Below are positions 15,914 through 22,742 of a stretch of DNA of 22,742 bases, piece by piece. The DNA lies in assembly GCA_041859375.1 (NCBI GenBank), contig JBHEKP010000086.1, positions 1-22,742 on the forward strand, in the 5' to 3' direction. The position numbers and the translations under genes are program-made. This DNA comes from JBHEKP01 sp041859375 (lineage in GTDB: Bacteria > Hydrogenedentota > Hydrogenedentia > Hydrogenedentales > CAITNO01). Below the pieces are notes generated by a model. It saw nothing but the letters and a program-made list of their open reading frames with translations. It searched no databases and was not told where the DNA came from. Each line of letters begins with the position of its first letter. Position 1 is the first letter of the stretch.

Positions 15914-17455
15914 ATGGACACAATGAGCAGAAGGCAGTTTGTCGCAGCCATCCCGGCGGGATGCGCGGTGCTTGGCGCTGGGCTGGCCGCCGGGGCGGCG
16001 TCCCCGGCGTTCGCCACGGCGGTCGGAGGGGCGTTCACGGACAGGATTGCCTTCGGCCCGTGGATGAACGACACCCGCACCAGCCCCCTGCCGTTTTCCG
16101 GCTGGCCGCCCGATGTGTTTGACGACACCACCGTGGAGAGCCTCGTCCGCACCTTCGATTTGAACCAGGCATTCGGCTACAACATCTACGACGTCTTCGG
16201 CCTCTTTGCCACCTACGGATGGCCCGAGGACATTGAGGGCGCCGCGACCCCCGAACGCGCCGCCCGTGTCCGCCAGGTCATCAAGGCGGCCCATGACCGC
16301 GGCATAAAAATCATCTGCGGCATGGGTGTTTACAGTTGGGGCTTTGATGAAATCATCAAGAAGCACCCCGGGGTGGCCGGGGTGAACCAGCAGTATCCGA
16401 ATGACCATGTCATGTGCGGTTCCAGGGAGGAGTCATGGGAATGGCAGCGGAAACTCATCGACTTCATGCTGAAATGGGATATAGACGGGTTCCATCTTGA
16501 GGCGGCGGACCTGGGGCGGTGCACCTGCCCGGACTGCATGGCGAAGTGGCCCAGGAATCCGGACTATTTCTGCGAGATTTCCGCGCGAACGGCGAAGTAC
16601 ATCCGCGAAAAAATGCCCGAGGCCTACATATTGGTGACCACGATCAGTTGGGCCGATTGGAACACGGGTTTTGCCGCGCAGGATCTTGACTCGCTTGCGG
16701 CGCTGGGCGCAAGCGTGGACTGCGTTTTCGATCAGGGCCACCATGCGTGTTACATCCGCCCGCCCGAGCGAAAGCCCTTCATTGAACGCCTCAAATGCCG
16801 TTTCGGGACCTCCGGCGGGTTGTGGGTCTATCCCACCTACACCTGGGATCGCCTTCAGTGGTTCCTGCCCTATCCAAGACAGACCGGCACGCACATGGCG
16901 GAGCTTTGGGCCGACGGCGGCCGCGCGGTCATGTATTACCAGGGGCCGCCCAACAATCCCGGCGTTGAGATTAACATCGCCTTTGGCGGGCAGTTCATGA
17001 ACAATCCGGGAAAAAGCGTTGAGGACAACCTTGCCGCCGCGCTGGAGCGGCTTTACAAGCCGAAGACCCCGGACGCGCTGGACCGCCTCGTCTCGGTGGT
17101 GCGCGGCGCCGAGGACGCCTGCTTCAACAACATGGACTGGGACGCGGAGCACCGCTACCTGAAGGGAAACAAGCTGTTTCCCGGCCCCGGGGAGCTGCAC
17201 CTGTCCCGTCCGATCACCGGCATATACGGAACGCCCGATTTCATCCTCGAACCGCAGATGACCTTCGACGGGCGCATGGCGTACAACGCCGGGCTGGAGG
17301 CCGCGCTCAAAGATGCCTATGCCGCCGAGGGCGGGTTCGGTGAGGCGGAAAAGTATTCCCGCCTTCTTGCCGCCCTGCTCAACACGATGATGATGCTCCG
17401 CGCGTCCATCAGCACCCAGCAGTGGGAAGAACAACAGGCGAGCCAGAAAAAGTGA
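15914..17455 (+). CDS. Tat-exported TIM-barrel-like protein, putative glycoside hydrolase
   Basis: 513 residues from ATG 15914, with CAGGGAG seven bases before it (the frame extends further up without a start signal). The N-terminus is a Tat signal: 'MSRRQFVAAIPAG' (Arg6-Arg7), hydrophobic to ~30 and AFA-type cleavage near 34. The fold looks like a TIM barrel: 'ARVRQVIKAAHDRGIKIICGMGVYSWGF' over 117-144 is a helix and beta-strand pattern; 'DIDGFHLEAADL' (189-200) with Glu196 as candidate acid is followed by 'CTCPDC' (203-208). This motif closely parallels the one in the 733-aa neighbour. Further aromatic residues ('LWVYPTYTWDRLQW') line the later strands. I do not recognise a defined GH family; GH20-like or GHL-type is the best guess. 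It sits 40 bases after the GH123-like gene in the same operon. Confidence 0.72.
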   Translation: MDTMSRRQFVAAIPAGCAVLGAGLAAGAASPAFATAVGGAFTDRIAFGPWMNDTRTSPLPFSGWPPDVFDDTTVESLVRTFDLNQAFGYNIYDVFGLFATYGWPEDIEGAATPERAARVRQVIKAAHDRGIKIICGMGVYSWGFDEIIKKHPGVAGVNQQYPNDHVMCGSREESWEWQRKLIDFMLKWDIDGFHLEAADLGRCTCPDCMAKWPRNPDYFCEISARTAKYIREKMPEAYILVTTISWADWNTGFAAQDLDSLAALGASVDCVFDQGHHACYIRPPERKPFIERLKCRFGTSGGLWVYPTYTWDRLQWFLPYPRQTGTHMAELWADGGRAVMYYQGPPNNPGVEINIAFGGQFMNNPGKSVEDNLAAALERLYKPKTPDALDRLVSVVRGAEDACFNNMDWDAEHRYLKGNKLFPGPGELHLSRPITGIYGTPDFILEPQMTFDGRMAYNAGLEAALKDAYAAEGGFGEAEKYSRLLAALLNTMMMLRASISTQQWEEQQASQKK

Positions 17456-17460
17456 CACTC

Positions 17461-17649
17461 ATGCCGGTGAAACAAAACCGTATATCCGGGTGCTCCGGGC
17501 TCCTCCTTCTGTTTGCGTGCGGGTTTGTGGCCGCCGCGGACGCGCTCCCTGAAAAGATTGGATGGCACAAGGCCGTGTGCGATGACGCGGGCGAACTCCT
17601 TCCCTGGACCTCGTGCGGCGGAAACAACCTCATCAAGGAGTGTCGGTGA
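17461..17649 (+). CDS. Small secreted protein, 62 aa, unknown (possibly a truncated remnant)
   Basis: The ATG at 17461 is three bases after the previous stop (17455), and the gene ends at TGA 17647-17649, overlapping the next ATG by one base. Residues 12-25 ('SGLLLLFACGFVAAADA') form a signal peptide, with a loose lipobox-like 'LFAC' before Cys19 (position -2 is Phe, which is not typical). The mature part is only ~40 residues with two Trp and three Cys, 'WHKAVCDDAGELLPW' being its core. The core looks like the beginning of a longer secreted protein, so the gene may be an N-terminal remnant of a deleted enzyme or a genuine small peptide. No Shine-Dalgarno is evident. Not recognised. Confidence 0.45.
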   Translation: MPVKQNRISGCSGLLLLFACGFVAAADALPEKIGWHKAVCDDAGELLPWTSCGGNNLIKECR

Positions 17650-19964
17650 TGCGCATCTTGTTCCTGGCAATCGGGGCGGGGCTATGCCTGATGGAAGCCG
17701 CGCGCGGCGGCATGCCTGAAAACTTGGACGCTGTGTACAAAAAGAACCCCTACTCCTTTCTTTCAAGGGACTATTTCGCGCGTTTTTCCCTCGACCCGAA
17801 AACGGAGGCATCCGGGGGAGAGACTGCGGTCACGGCCGATTGGTCCATCATTCTGGAGGAAGATGCGGACCCCCTGGTGGGGGTGATGGCCGGTGACCTG
17901 GCTACGTTCTTGAAGCAATGCATGGGGCTCAACCTGGCCGTGCGCAAGGCGGCGGAAGCGGGATGCGGGCAAACACGCGTGATTTGTCTTGGCGGCCACG
18001 GCGGCGGCAGCGCGGCGGCGCCCGGTTCTTTCACCATTAATGTCGAAAGGGACAGGGTCGCCGTCCGGGGACAGAACGCGGCGGGCCTCCGCGACGGCGT
18101 GGTGCGGCTCGTGGACCGGATGGGTTTCCGCGCCGCGCCGGTGCTCGAAATCGGCGAAGAAACAGTGTCGCCGCGCATTGGGCTGAGAATAGGCACCATT
18201 CCCCGCATGGGCTCCCATCGTGATCTGGTGTTTATGGGCTTCAACGGGGTGATCATAAGCCCCACCGACCAGGCCTCCACCACCCCCCTCAAGTGCGTGT
18301 CGAAAAGCAGCGCCATACCGGAGCTTGCGCAGTCCTACGATCCGGCGCTGGTGGAGGTTCTGGCGGGAAAGGCGGGCGCCGCCCGCCGGTACGGCATCAA
18401 GACTTTTGTCTCCCTTTCCATGTGGGACTTCTATCCCGCCGACGCCCCGATCTTCCTTAACCATCCCGGCCTGCGGGGCGCGGAGGCGTACAAGCACATG
18501 GACCGCCCCCCCCTCGGCCACCTGCTGTGCACGGAGGACCCGCTGATGCGCCGTTATCTTGCGGAATCCATCAAGGGCCTTTTCGGGGCCGTTCCGTTGG
18601 ATGGCGCGCTGATCATTGTCGGCGGGGAGGAATTTCAGCATTGTTTCATGCGGCCCTCGGGGGTCGGGCCCAAACACACAAACTGCGCCCGCTGTGAGGC
18701 GCTTGGCGCGGAAACCGTCGTGGCCAATTTGTGCAACGGCATGGCCGAAGCCGCGCGGGAGGCGAATCCCGGGGCGGTTATGGTGGCGTGGCCCTACAGC
18801 GCCAATTATTTCTGGTCCGCCGACGACAACCAAACCGCCTTCATACAGAAGTTAAAGCCGGGGACGGCCCTTCTCACTGAAATCGAAAAGGACGGGACGC
18901 TTGTCAAGGAAGGCGGTGTGAACAAGGCCATTTGGGACTACAGCATTGACCTGATTGGGCCCACCGACCGCGCCAAAAAACAGATTGCGGCATGCAGGGC
19001 CGCCGGTGTTGACTGCTACCTGAAAAGCGAGCCGGAGCTGGCATTCGAGGCGCCGGGGCTTCCGTATATTCCCTGCATGGACCGCTGGTTTGATCGGGCT
19101 GATGCGTTGGCGGCGTCGGGGGCCGACGGCGCGTGGGTGCTGGCATGGTTCAGGCCAAACCAGGGAACCACCAGCGCGGAAGTGTGCAAGTACGCGTCAT
19201 GGAACCCCGCGCAGGATCGTGAAACCGTGCTGGGAAAGCTCGCAAAACGCATCGCGGGCTCCGATGAGGCCGCGGCGCACCTGCGCCGCGCATGGGCGCA
19301 TGTGTCCGAAGCCATTCCCTGGTCTCCGGAGCTGCCGCCGTATTTCCTGGGCCCGTACTACCTTGGTCCGACTCATCCCATGTTCGCGGATCCCGACGGG
19401 GAAACGCCGGACTGCTTCAAGACGGAGAGCGAGTTTGCCTCCCATTTCCTGACAGAGGCGCGCGGCGACGCGGAGATCCTCGGCCGCTGCTACCGAAACA
19501 TGGAACACGCGCTGTCGAACGCGGTGAAAGAACTGGACATGGCGGCCGCACACGTCCCAAGGCGGTGCCGCCCCGTTTTCGAGGCGGAGGTTTTTCCCAC
19601 ACGCTGGTTTTACCATACGGCGCGGACGCACGCGAATTTCTATGAATCCTGCCGGCTCCGGAAAAGCCTGCTTAAGTATGCCGCTGGCAACACCAGGAGC
19701 CCCGAGGAAACCGCCAAAGCCCGGAGCGACTATGATCGGTGGTGTGACGTGCTGGAGAACGAGCGGGAGAACACGAAGGCGGCCATCCTGGTCGTGGGGA
19801 AGGACTCGCGCCTGGACGTCCATAACACCAGGGACGGCGCGGCGCTTGCGCCCGCAAAGGAATTGATGCGCGAAAAACTTGGGCTGCTGAAACACGAACT
19901 GGAGGTATTCCTGCCTCATGTCGCAGGGAGGGCCGGACTCGCCGCGGCCCATCCCGGTCACTGA
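17649..19964 (+). CDS. Secreted GH20/GH115-like putative glycoside hydrolase, 771 aa
   Basis: The ATG at 17649 has AAGGAG (17635-17640) at good spacing, and a Sec signal peptide follows ('MRILFLAIGAGLCLMEAARGG', cleavage near 20). Residues ~60-165 resemble the GH20b-type N-terminal alpha/beta domain of beta-hexosaminidases and alpha-glucuronidases: 'SFTINVERDRVAVRGQNAAG' (127-146) then 'LRDGVVRLVDRMGFR'. A barrel begins at ~190. 'LIIVGGEEFQHC' (321-332) occupies the place of the GGDE catalytic motif of GH20, with Glu327-Glu328 instead of Asp-Glu. It is followed by 'CARC' (346-349), another Cys pair after the acid. The C-terminal ~200 residues are helical with many Arg/Glu, resembling an accessory helical domain. 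It is the last gene of the operon, converging with the sialidase gene by a 7-base overlap (19958-19964). Substrate: a hexosaminide or uronide is likely, not certain. Confidence 0.72.
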   Translation: MRILFLAIGAGLCLMEAARGGMPENLDAVYKKNPYSFLSRDYFARFSLDPKTEASGGETAVTADWSIILEEDADPLVGVMAGDLATFLKQCMGLNLAVRKAAEAGCGQTRVICLGGHGGGSAAAPGSFTINVERDRVAVRGQNAAGLRDGVVRLVDRMGFRAAPVLEIGEETVSPRIGLRIGTIPRMGSHRDLVFMGFNGVIISPTDQASTTPLKCVSKSSAIPELAQSYDPALVEVLAGKAGAARRYGIKTFVSLSMWDFYPADAPIFLNHPGLRGAEAYKHMDRPPLGHLLCTEDPLMRRYLAESIKGLFGAVPLDGALIIVGGEEFQHCFMRPSGVGPKHTNCARCEALGAETVVANLCNGMAEAAREANPGAVMVAWPYSANYFWSADDNQTAFIQKLKPGTALLTEIEKDGTLVKEGGVNKAIWDYSIDLIGPTDRAKKQIAACRAAGVDCYLKSEPELAFEAPGLPYIPCMDRWFDRADALAASGADGAWVLAWFRPNQGTTSAEVCKYASWNPAQDRETVLGKLAKRIAGSDEAAAHLRRAWAHVSEAIPWSPELPPYFLGPYYLGPTHPMFADPDGETPDCFKTESEFASHFLTEARGDAEILGRCYRNMEHALSNAVKELDMAAAHVPRRCRPVFEAEVFPTRWFYHTARTHANFYESCRLRKSLLKYAAGNTRSPEETAKARSDYDRWCDVLENERENTKAAILVVGKDSRLDVHNTRDGAALAPAKELMREKLGLLKHELEVFLPHVAGRAGLAAAHPGH

Positions 19965-21109
19965 GGCTTCGGCGGTGCGAGGCGGTCCTTCCCGTCCGTC
20001 AGCCATTCCAGGGAAAAGCGCACGAAAACGTTTTCGGTGTAGTCGTCCTTCTCGAAGAACAGCCCGATCTCGCCGTTTTTGAGCGCGGCCAGCGACGAAT
20101 ACGCCGCCGGGCCCGCGTAGACGGTTTTCCCCGCCGTCCATGTGGCCCCCTCGTCGTAGCTCACGCGGACGGTCAGGTTTTCCCGGGACTCCCTTGAATT
20201 GGCGTTTGAAAAGAGCAGGCGGTCCTTGTCATGCCCCTCTGATCTGCTTGTGAGCCGGATCAGGCCCGCGTTGCATCCCGGATCCGGCAGGGCCGGCTCG
20301 GGCCGGCTTGTCCAGGTTTTGCCCCCGTCGGCCGAGGTGTGGACGTGGCGCATCCCCTTCCCGGCGACACGGCTGTTCACCATCCACCCGCCGTCGGCAA
20401 GCTCCACAACCCTCGACTCGTCCCCCGGCTTCAGCGGCGTGTCCGCCAGAAACCAGGTCCGGCCGTGATCATTGCTCCCGAAAAGGTGCAGCCCCCGCCG
20501 CAGGTTCACCAGCGTGTGGAGCAGCACCCCGGAACGCGTTTGGATGCCGTTGCCCGAGGTGATGAACTGGAAGTCTTTGCGCCATCGCGCCTTGGTTATC
20601 CGGGCGGTGATGTCCTCCGGCGCGCCCCAGGTCGCGCCGTTGTCGCGGCTCCTCACCGTGTGCAGGTGGTAAACGCCGGGTTCCCTGTTGTGGTCCATGT
20701 GGTTGTAAAAGAGCAGGACCTCGCCCGTCACCCGGTCTGTGATCATCGAGGGGTCGGAGGCCGACACCCCCGCCTCAAAATCAACCACCCGCTCCACGGG
20801 GGACCAGGTCGCGCCGTTGTCGGCGCTTCGCCGCGCAACGATGTTGATGTCCCTGTTGCTCCGCAGATCGTCGCACCCGTCCACCCGCTCGTCCACCGCC
20901 GCGATGATGTCGCCGTTCGGCGCCACCCCCAGCGCCGGAATGCGGTGGCAGGCCGCGCCCCCGGGTGTTCCGGCGCCGAAGAGGTTTTCGTGTGCGGCGA
21001 CCCCCTCCGTGATCGCGTGCTTTTCCCCTGCGGCGCGGGCCCCCGGCTGCAAAAGCGGCATCAATGCAAGCAGCAGGGGCAGCAGTGCGGCGGCGCCGCG
21101 TGTGTGCAT
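19958..21109 (-). CDS. Secreted exo-alpha-sialidase (GH33/BNR repeat)
   Basis: 383 residues from ATG 21109, with GAGAGG seven bases upstream (an alternative ATG at 21124 adds five residues). A Sec signal peptide covers residues ~5-27. The mature protein is a six-bladed sialidase beta-propeller: the RIP motif 'HRIPAL' (55-60, Arg56), five Asp boxes S-x-D-x-G-x-T-W at 95-102, 154-161, 212-219, 259-266 and 317-324, and candidate catalytic residues Glu231 ('DESRVVEL') and Tyr337 ('AYSSL', with Glu348 'NGEIGLFFEK'). Arg56, Arg254 and Arg309 can form the carboxylate-binding triad. The family hydrolyses terminal sialic acid from glycans, as retaining enzymes using the Tyr nucleophile. No catabolic nan genes lie in the window. 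It follows the sulfatase on the same strand by ~67 bases, so the two are probably cotranscribed. Confidence 0.95.
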   Translation of the reverse strand: MHTRGAAALLPLLLALMPLLQPGARAAGEKHAITEGVAAHENLFGAGTPGGAACHRIPALGVAPNGDIIAAVDERVDGCDDLRSNRDINIVARRSADNGATWSPVERVVDFEAGVSASDPSMITDRVTGEVLLFYNHMDHNREPGVYHLHTVRSRDNGATWGAPEDITARITKARWRKDFQFITSGNGIQTRSGVLLHTLVNLRRGLHLFGSNDHGRTWFLADTPLKPGDESRVVELADGGWMVNSRVAGKGMRHVHTSADGGKTWTSRPEPALPDPGCNAGLIRLTSRSEGHDKDRLLFSNANSRESRENLTVRVSYDEGATWTAGKTVYAGPAAYSSLAALKNGEIGLFFEKDDYTENVFVRFSLEWLTDGKDRLAPPKPQ

Positions 21110-21176
21110 GATTCCGCCTCTCATCCCGTCTGTCTCCCGTGCCGGTTCAAGCCGGATTTTCGCAAATGCGGCTGCC

Positions 21177-22655
21177 TCACCGGGGGATGGTGCTGAAGCC
21201 CTTTTTCAGCAACGCGCTGTGCCGCTCAACCACCGCCCGGTTCTCCTCCGCCTCCGCGGCGTTCACATTCTCGCCGGGGTCCTTTTCATGGTCGTACAAT
21301 TCCCGCGCCCTGACCTTTCCCTCGCCGATGCGCCGCCATTCCGTGTAGCGGTACCGGTCCGTGCGCACGGAATACCCCATGATCGTCCCCTGCGGATACT
21401 GGCTGTAGGCCGCCTCCTTCCAGGGCCGTCCGGGCTCGTCCAGCAGCGGCGCAAGGCTGGTCCCCTCGAGGTGCCCCGGTTTCGCAAGCCCCGCAAGGTC
21501 GCACAGCGTGGGGTAGATGTCCACAAACTCCGCCAGGTTCCGCGTGCGCCCGCCGGCGGCCCTCATGCCCGGCGCGCTGATCACCAGGGTGGACCGCGTG
21601 TCCAGCTCGAAATTGGTGTGCTTGCACCACATTCCATGCTCCCCGAGTTTCCATCCGTGGTCCCCGAAAAGCACCACAATCGTCTTTTCGCGCAGGCCCA
21701 GGCGGTCCAGCTCCCCGAGAACGCGGCCCACCTGCGCGTCCGTGTAGGACACGCAGGCGTAATAGCCGTGGATCAGGCGGCGCGCCGTTTCATCCGGCAG
21801 GGGCCCCTCCTGGGGGATGCCGTGGTAGCCCCGCAGCTCGCCCCAGGTGGTGAGCGCCTCCTTCGGCGCGTCCTTCGGCGCGAAGGGGTTCCCCGCCGTG
21901 CGGATCGCCCCCTCATCGTAAAGGTCCCAGTACTTTTTGGGCGCGTTGAACGGCAGGTGCGGCTTGTGAAAGCCCACGGCCAGGAAAAAGGGCCTGTCCC
22001 GCAGGCGGTTCATCTCCGCGATTGCCCGGTCCGCCGAAACCCCGTCCGGATAGGCGTTGTCCGGAACGTCGGCCTGCTCATACGCGGGCCCCATGCCCTT
22101 CCGGCTGGCGTTGGGGTGTTTCGCGTCAAACTCCCTGACCAGCGAAACCGCTTCGGGGCTCAGGTAGCCCCGCCCCTCCCAGGCGCCCTTCGCCTGAAAA
22201 GCCTCCCTGCTCCAGCCCCTCTTCTCGTCGCTCCGGTGGTGGTAAATCTTGCCGATGGTCACCGCCTCATACCCGTTGTCCATGAAATGCCGGTTCAGCG
22301 GCAGCGCGTCCGGCACATGGCTGTACAGCGGCCCGTTCCGGTATATCTCCCCCTTGTCCGGGCGGTACCCGCTCAGCAGGCTCGCCCGCGACGACATGCA
22401 AATCGCCTGCTGGCAGTAGGCCCGTTCAAACACCATGCCCCGCGCCGCCAGACCGTCAATGTTCGGGCTGATCATCTCGCGATGGCCGTAGCAGCCCAGT
22501 TGCGGGCGCAGATCATCCACCGCGATGAACAAAACATTCGGCCGTTGGGCCGCACCCTCCGCGGCGGCCGCCCGCCGCCCCCCAAAAACGCCTGCGGCCA
22601 GCGCCGCAAGCGAGGTTTCAAGAAACGCGCGGCGGCTTGGGATCTGCTCAGCCAT
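21177..22655 (-). CDS. Tat-exported sulfatase, iduronate-2-sulfatase-like (S1 family)
   Basis: ATG 22655 has GGGAG seven to eight bases upstream and gives a Tat signal at residues 7-32 ('PSRRAFLETSLAALAAGVFGG'); the longer start at 22694 adds 13 residues. The 492-residue protein shows the alkaline-phosphatase-like sulfatase layout: 'VLFIAVDDLRP' (41-51) with metal Asp47-Asp48, the activation site at 86-90, the 'FHKPHLPF' segment (229-236), and 'LFGDHGWKLGEHG' (329-341) with Asp332-His333 as metal ligands and Lys345 after it. 'RELYDHEKDPGENVN' (451-465) is the usual late signature. The formylglycine site reads Cys86-Met-Ser-Ser-Arg90, not C-x-P/A-x-R. It hydrolyses sulfate esters of glycans; the exact target (a sulfated hexose or uronate) is not readable. 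It is first in the minus-strand pair with the sialidase. Confidence 0.93.
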   Translation of the reverse strand: MAEQIPSRRAFLETSLAALAAGVFGGRRAAAAEGAAQRPNVLFIAVDDLRPQLGCYGHREMISPNIDGLAARGMVFERAYCQQAICMSSRASLLSGYRPDKGEIYRNGPLYSHVPDALPLNRHFMDNGYEAVTIGKIYHHRSDEKRGWSREAFQAKGAWEGRGYLSPEAVSLVREFDAKHPNASRKGMGPAYEQADVPDNAYPDGVSADRAIAEMNRLRDRPFFLAVGFHKPHLPFNAPKKYWDLYDEGAIRTAGNPFAPKDAPKEALTTWGELRGYHGIPQEGPLPDETARRLIHGYYACVSYTDAQVGRVLGELDRLGLREKTIVVLFGDHGWKLGEHGMWCKHTNFELDTRSTLVISAPGMRAAGGRTRNLAEFVDIYPTLCDLAGLAKPGHLEGTSLAPLLDEPGRPWKEAAYSQYPQGTIMGYSVRTDRYRYTEWRRIGEGKVRARELYDHEKDPGENVNAAEAEENRAVVERHSALLKKGFSTIPR

Positions 22656-22710
22656 TTTTAGTCTCCCGGGGGAACATGGTCCCGCAGGTGGCATTATCCA
22701 CGCCCCGCCA

Positions 22711-22730
22711 CCGCCCGCTCAAGCGGGCGG
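22711..22730. repeat. Perfect GC-only inverted repeat near the window end
   Basis: CCGCCCGC (22711-22718) and GCGGGCGG (22723-22730) form a perfect 8-bp stem with a TCAA loop, upstream of the sulfatase start. No T-tract follows on either strand, so it is a weak terminator candidate and could equally be an operator or a dispersed repeat. Confidence 0.4.
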
Positions 22731-22742
22731 GCCCGTCACACT

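Noticed and set aside
14152..16152. Minus-strand open frame of 666 codons
   Set aside because: It spans the GH123-like gene and the signal peptide of the next, with no domain; it is a GC-driven shadow.
20739..22661. Plus-strand open frame of 640 codons over the sialidase and sulfatase
   Set aside because: Both antisense genes have complete catalytic motifs, while this product has none.
1..22742. CRISPR array, tRNA/rRNA genes, insertion sequence or phage genes
   Set aside because: No regularly spaced repeats, cloverleaf-like stretches, transposase motifs or terminal inverted repeats were seen by reading; a covariance-model scan would be needed to exclude small RNAs.

Overview
The window is a GC-rich, densely coded bacterial segment dominated by carbohydrate-handling genes. 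It carries several Tat- or Sec-exported glycoside-hydrolase-like proteins, a sialidase, a sulfatase, two sodium:solute symporters, a Gfo/Idh/MocA oxidoreductase and a UROD-type methyltransferase-like protein. There is no SusC/SusD pair. This mix is typical of uncultured glycan-degrading lineages such as Hydrogenedentota, Lentisphaerota and Planctomycetota. The phylum is an inference from gene content only; no rRNA or tRNA is present.

Layout: (1) 1-660, the 3' end of a Gfo/Idh/MocA oxidoreductase with a clear intrinsic terminator. (2) 924-5130, plus strand: an M24 'pita-bread' protein lacking part of the canonical metal site, a mutarotase-fold-like protein and a large SSS symporter; an intrinsic terminator separates the first two. 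(3) 5121-6143, minus strand: an AraC-type regulator that converges on the first symporter and diverges from the next. (4) 6488-8142, plus strand: a second SSS symporter overlapped by a 55-aa one-helix membrane protein. (5) 8148-10317, minus strand: a cytoplasmic NodB-type deacetylase followed by an MFS permease. (6) 10533-19964, plus strand: a probable six-gene operon of a UROD/MtaA-like protein, a Tat-exported GHL6-type protein with a beta-galactosidase trimerisation-like domain, a secreted GH123/DUF4091-like protein, a Tat-exported TIM-barrel-like protein, a 62-aa secreted peptide and a GH20-like 771-aa secreted protein. (7) 19958-22655, minus strand: a Tat-exported sulfatase followed by a GH33 sialidase.

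Working model (inference): exported enzymes remove sulfate, sialic acid and probably N-acetylhexosamine units from a complex, possibly host-derived, sulfated glycan. SSS and MFS carriers import the products. Cytoplasmic enzymes (NodB deacetylase, UROD-type protein, M24-fold hydrolase, mutarotase-like protein, Gfo/Idh/MocA oxidoreductase) process them, with the AraC protein as candidate regulator. The most unusual points are the M24 protein without its two Asp ligands, the UROD-like gene translationally coupled to an exported hydrolase, the recurring acidic-residue-plus-Cys-cluster motif in three operon proteins, and two overlooked short genes.
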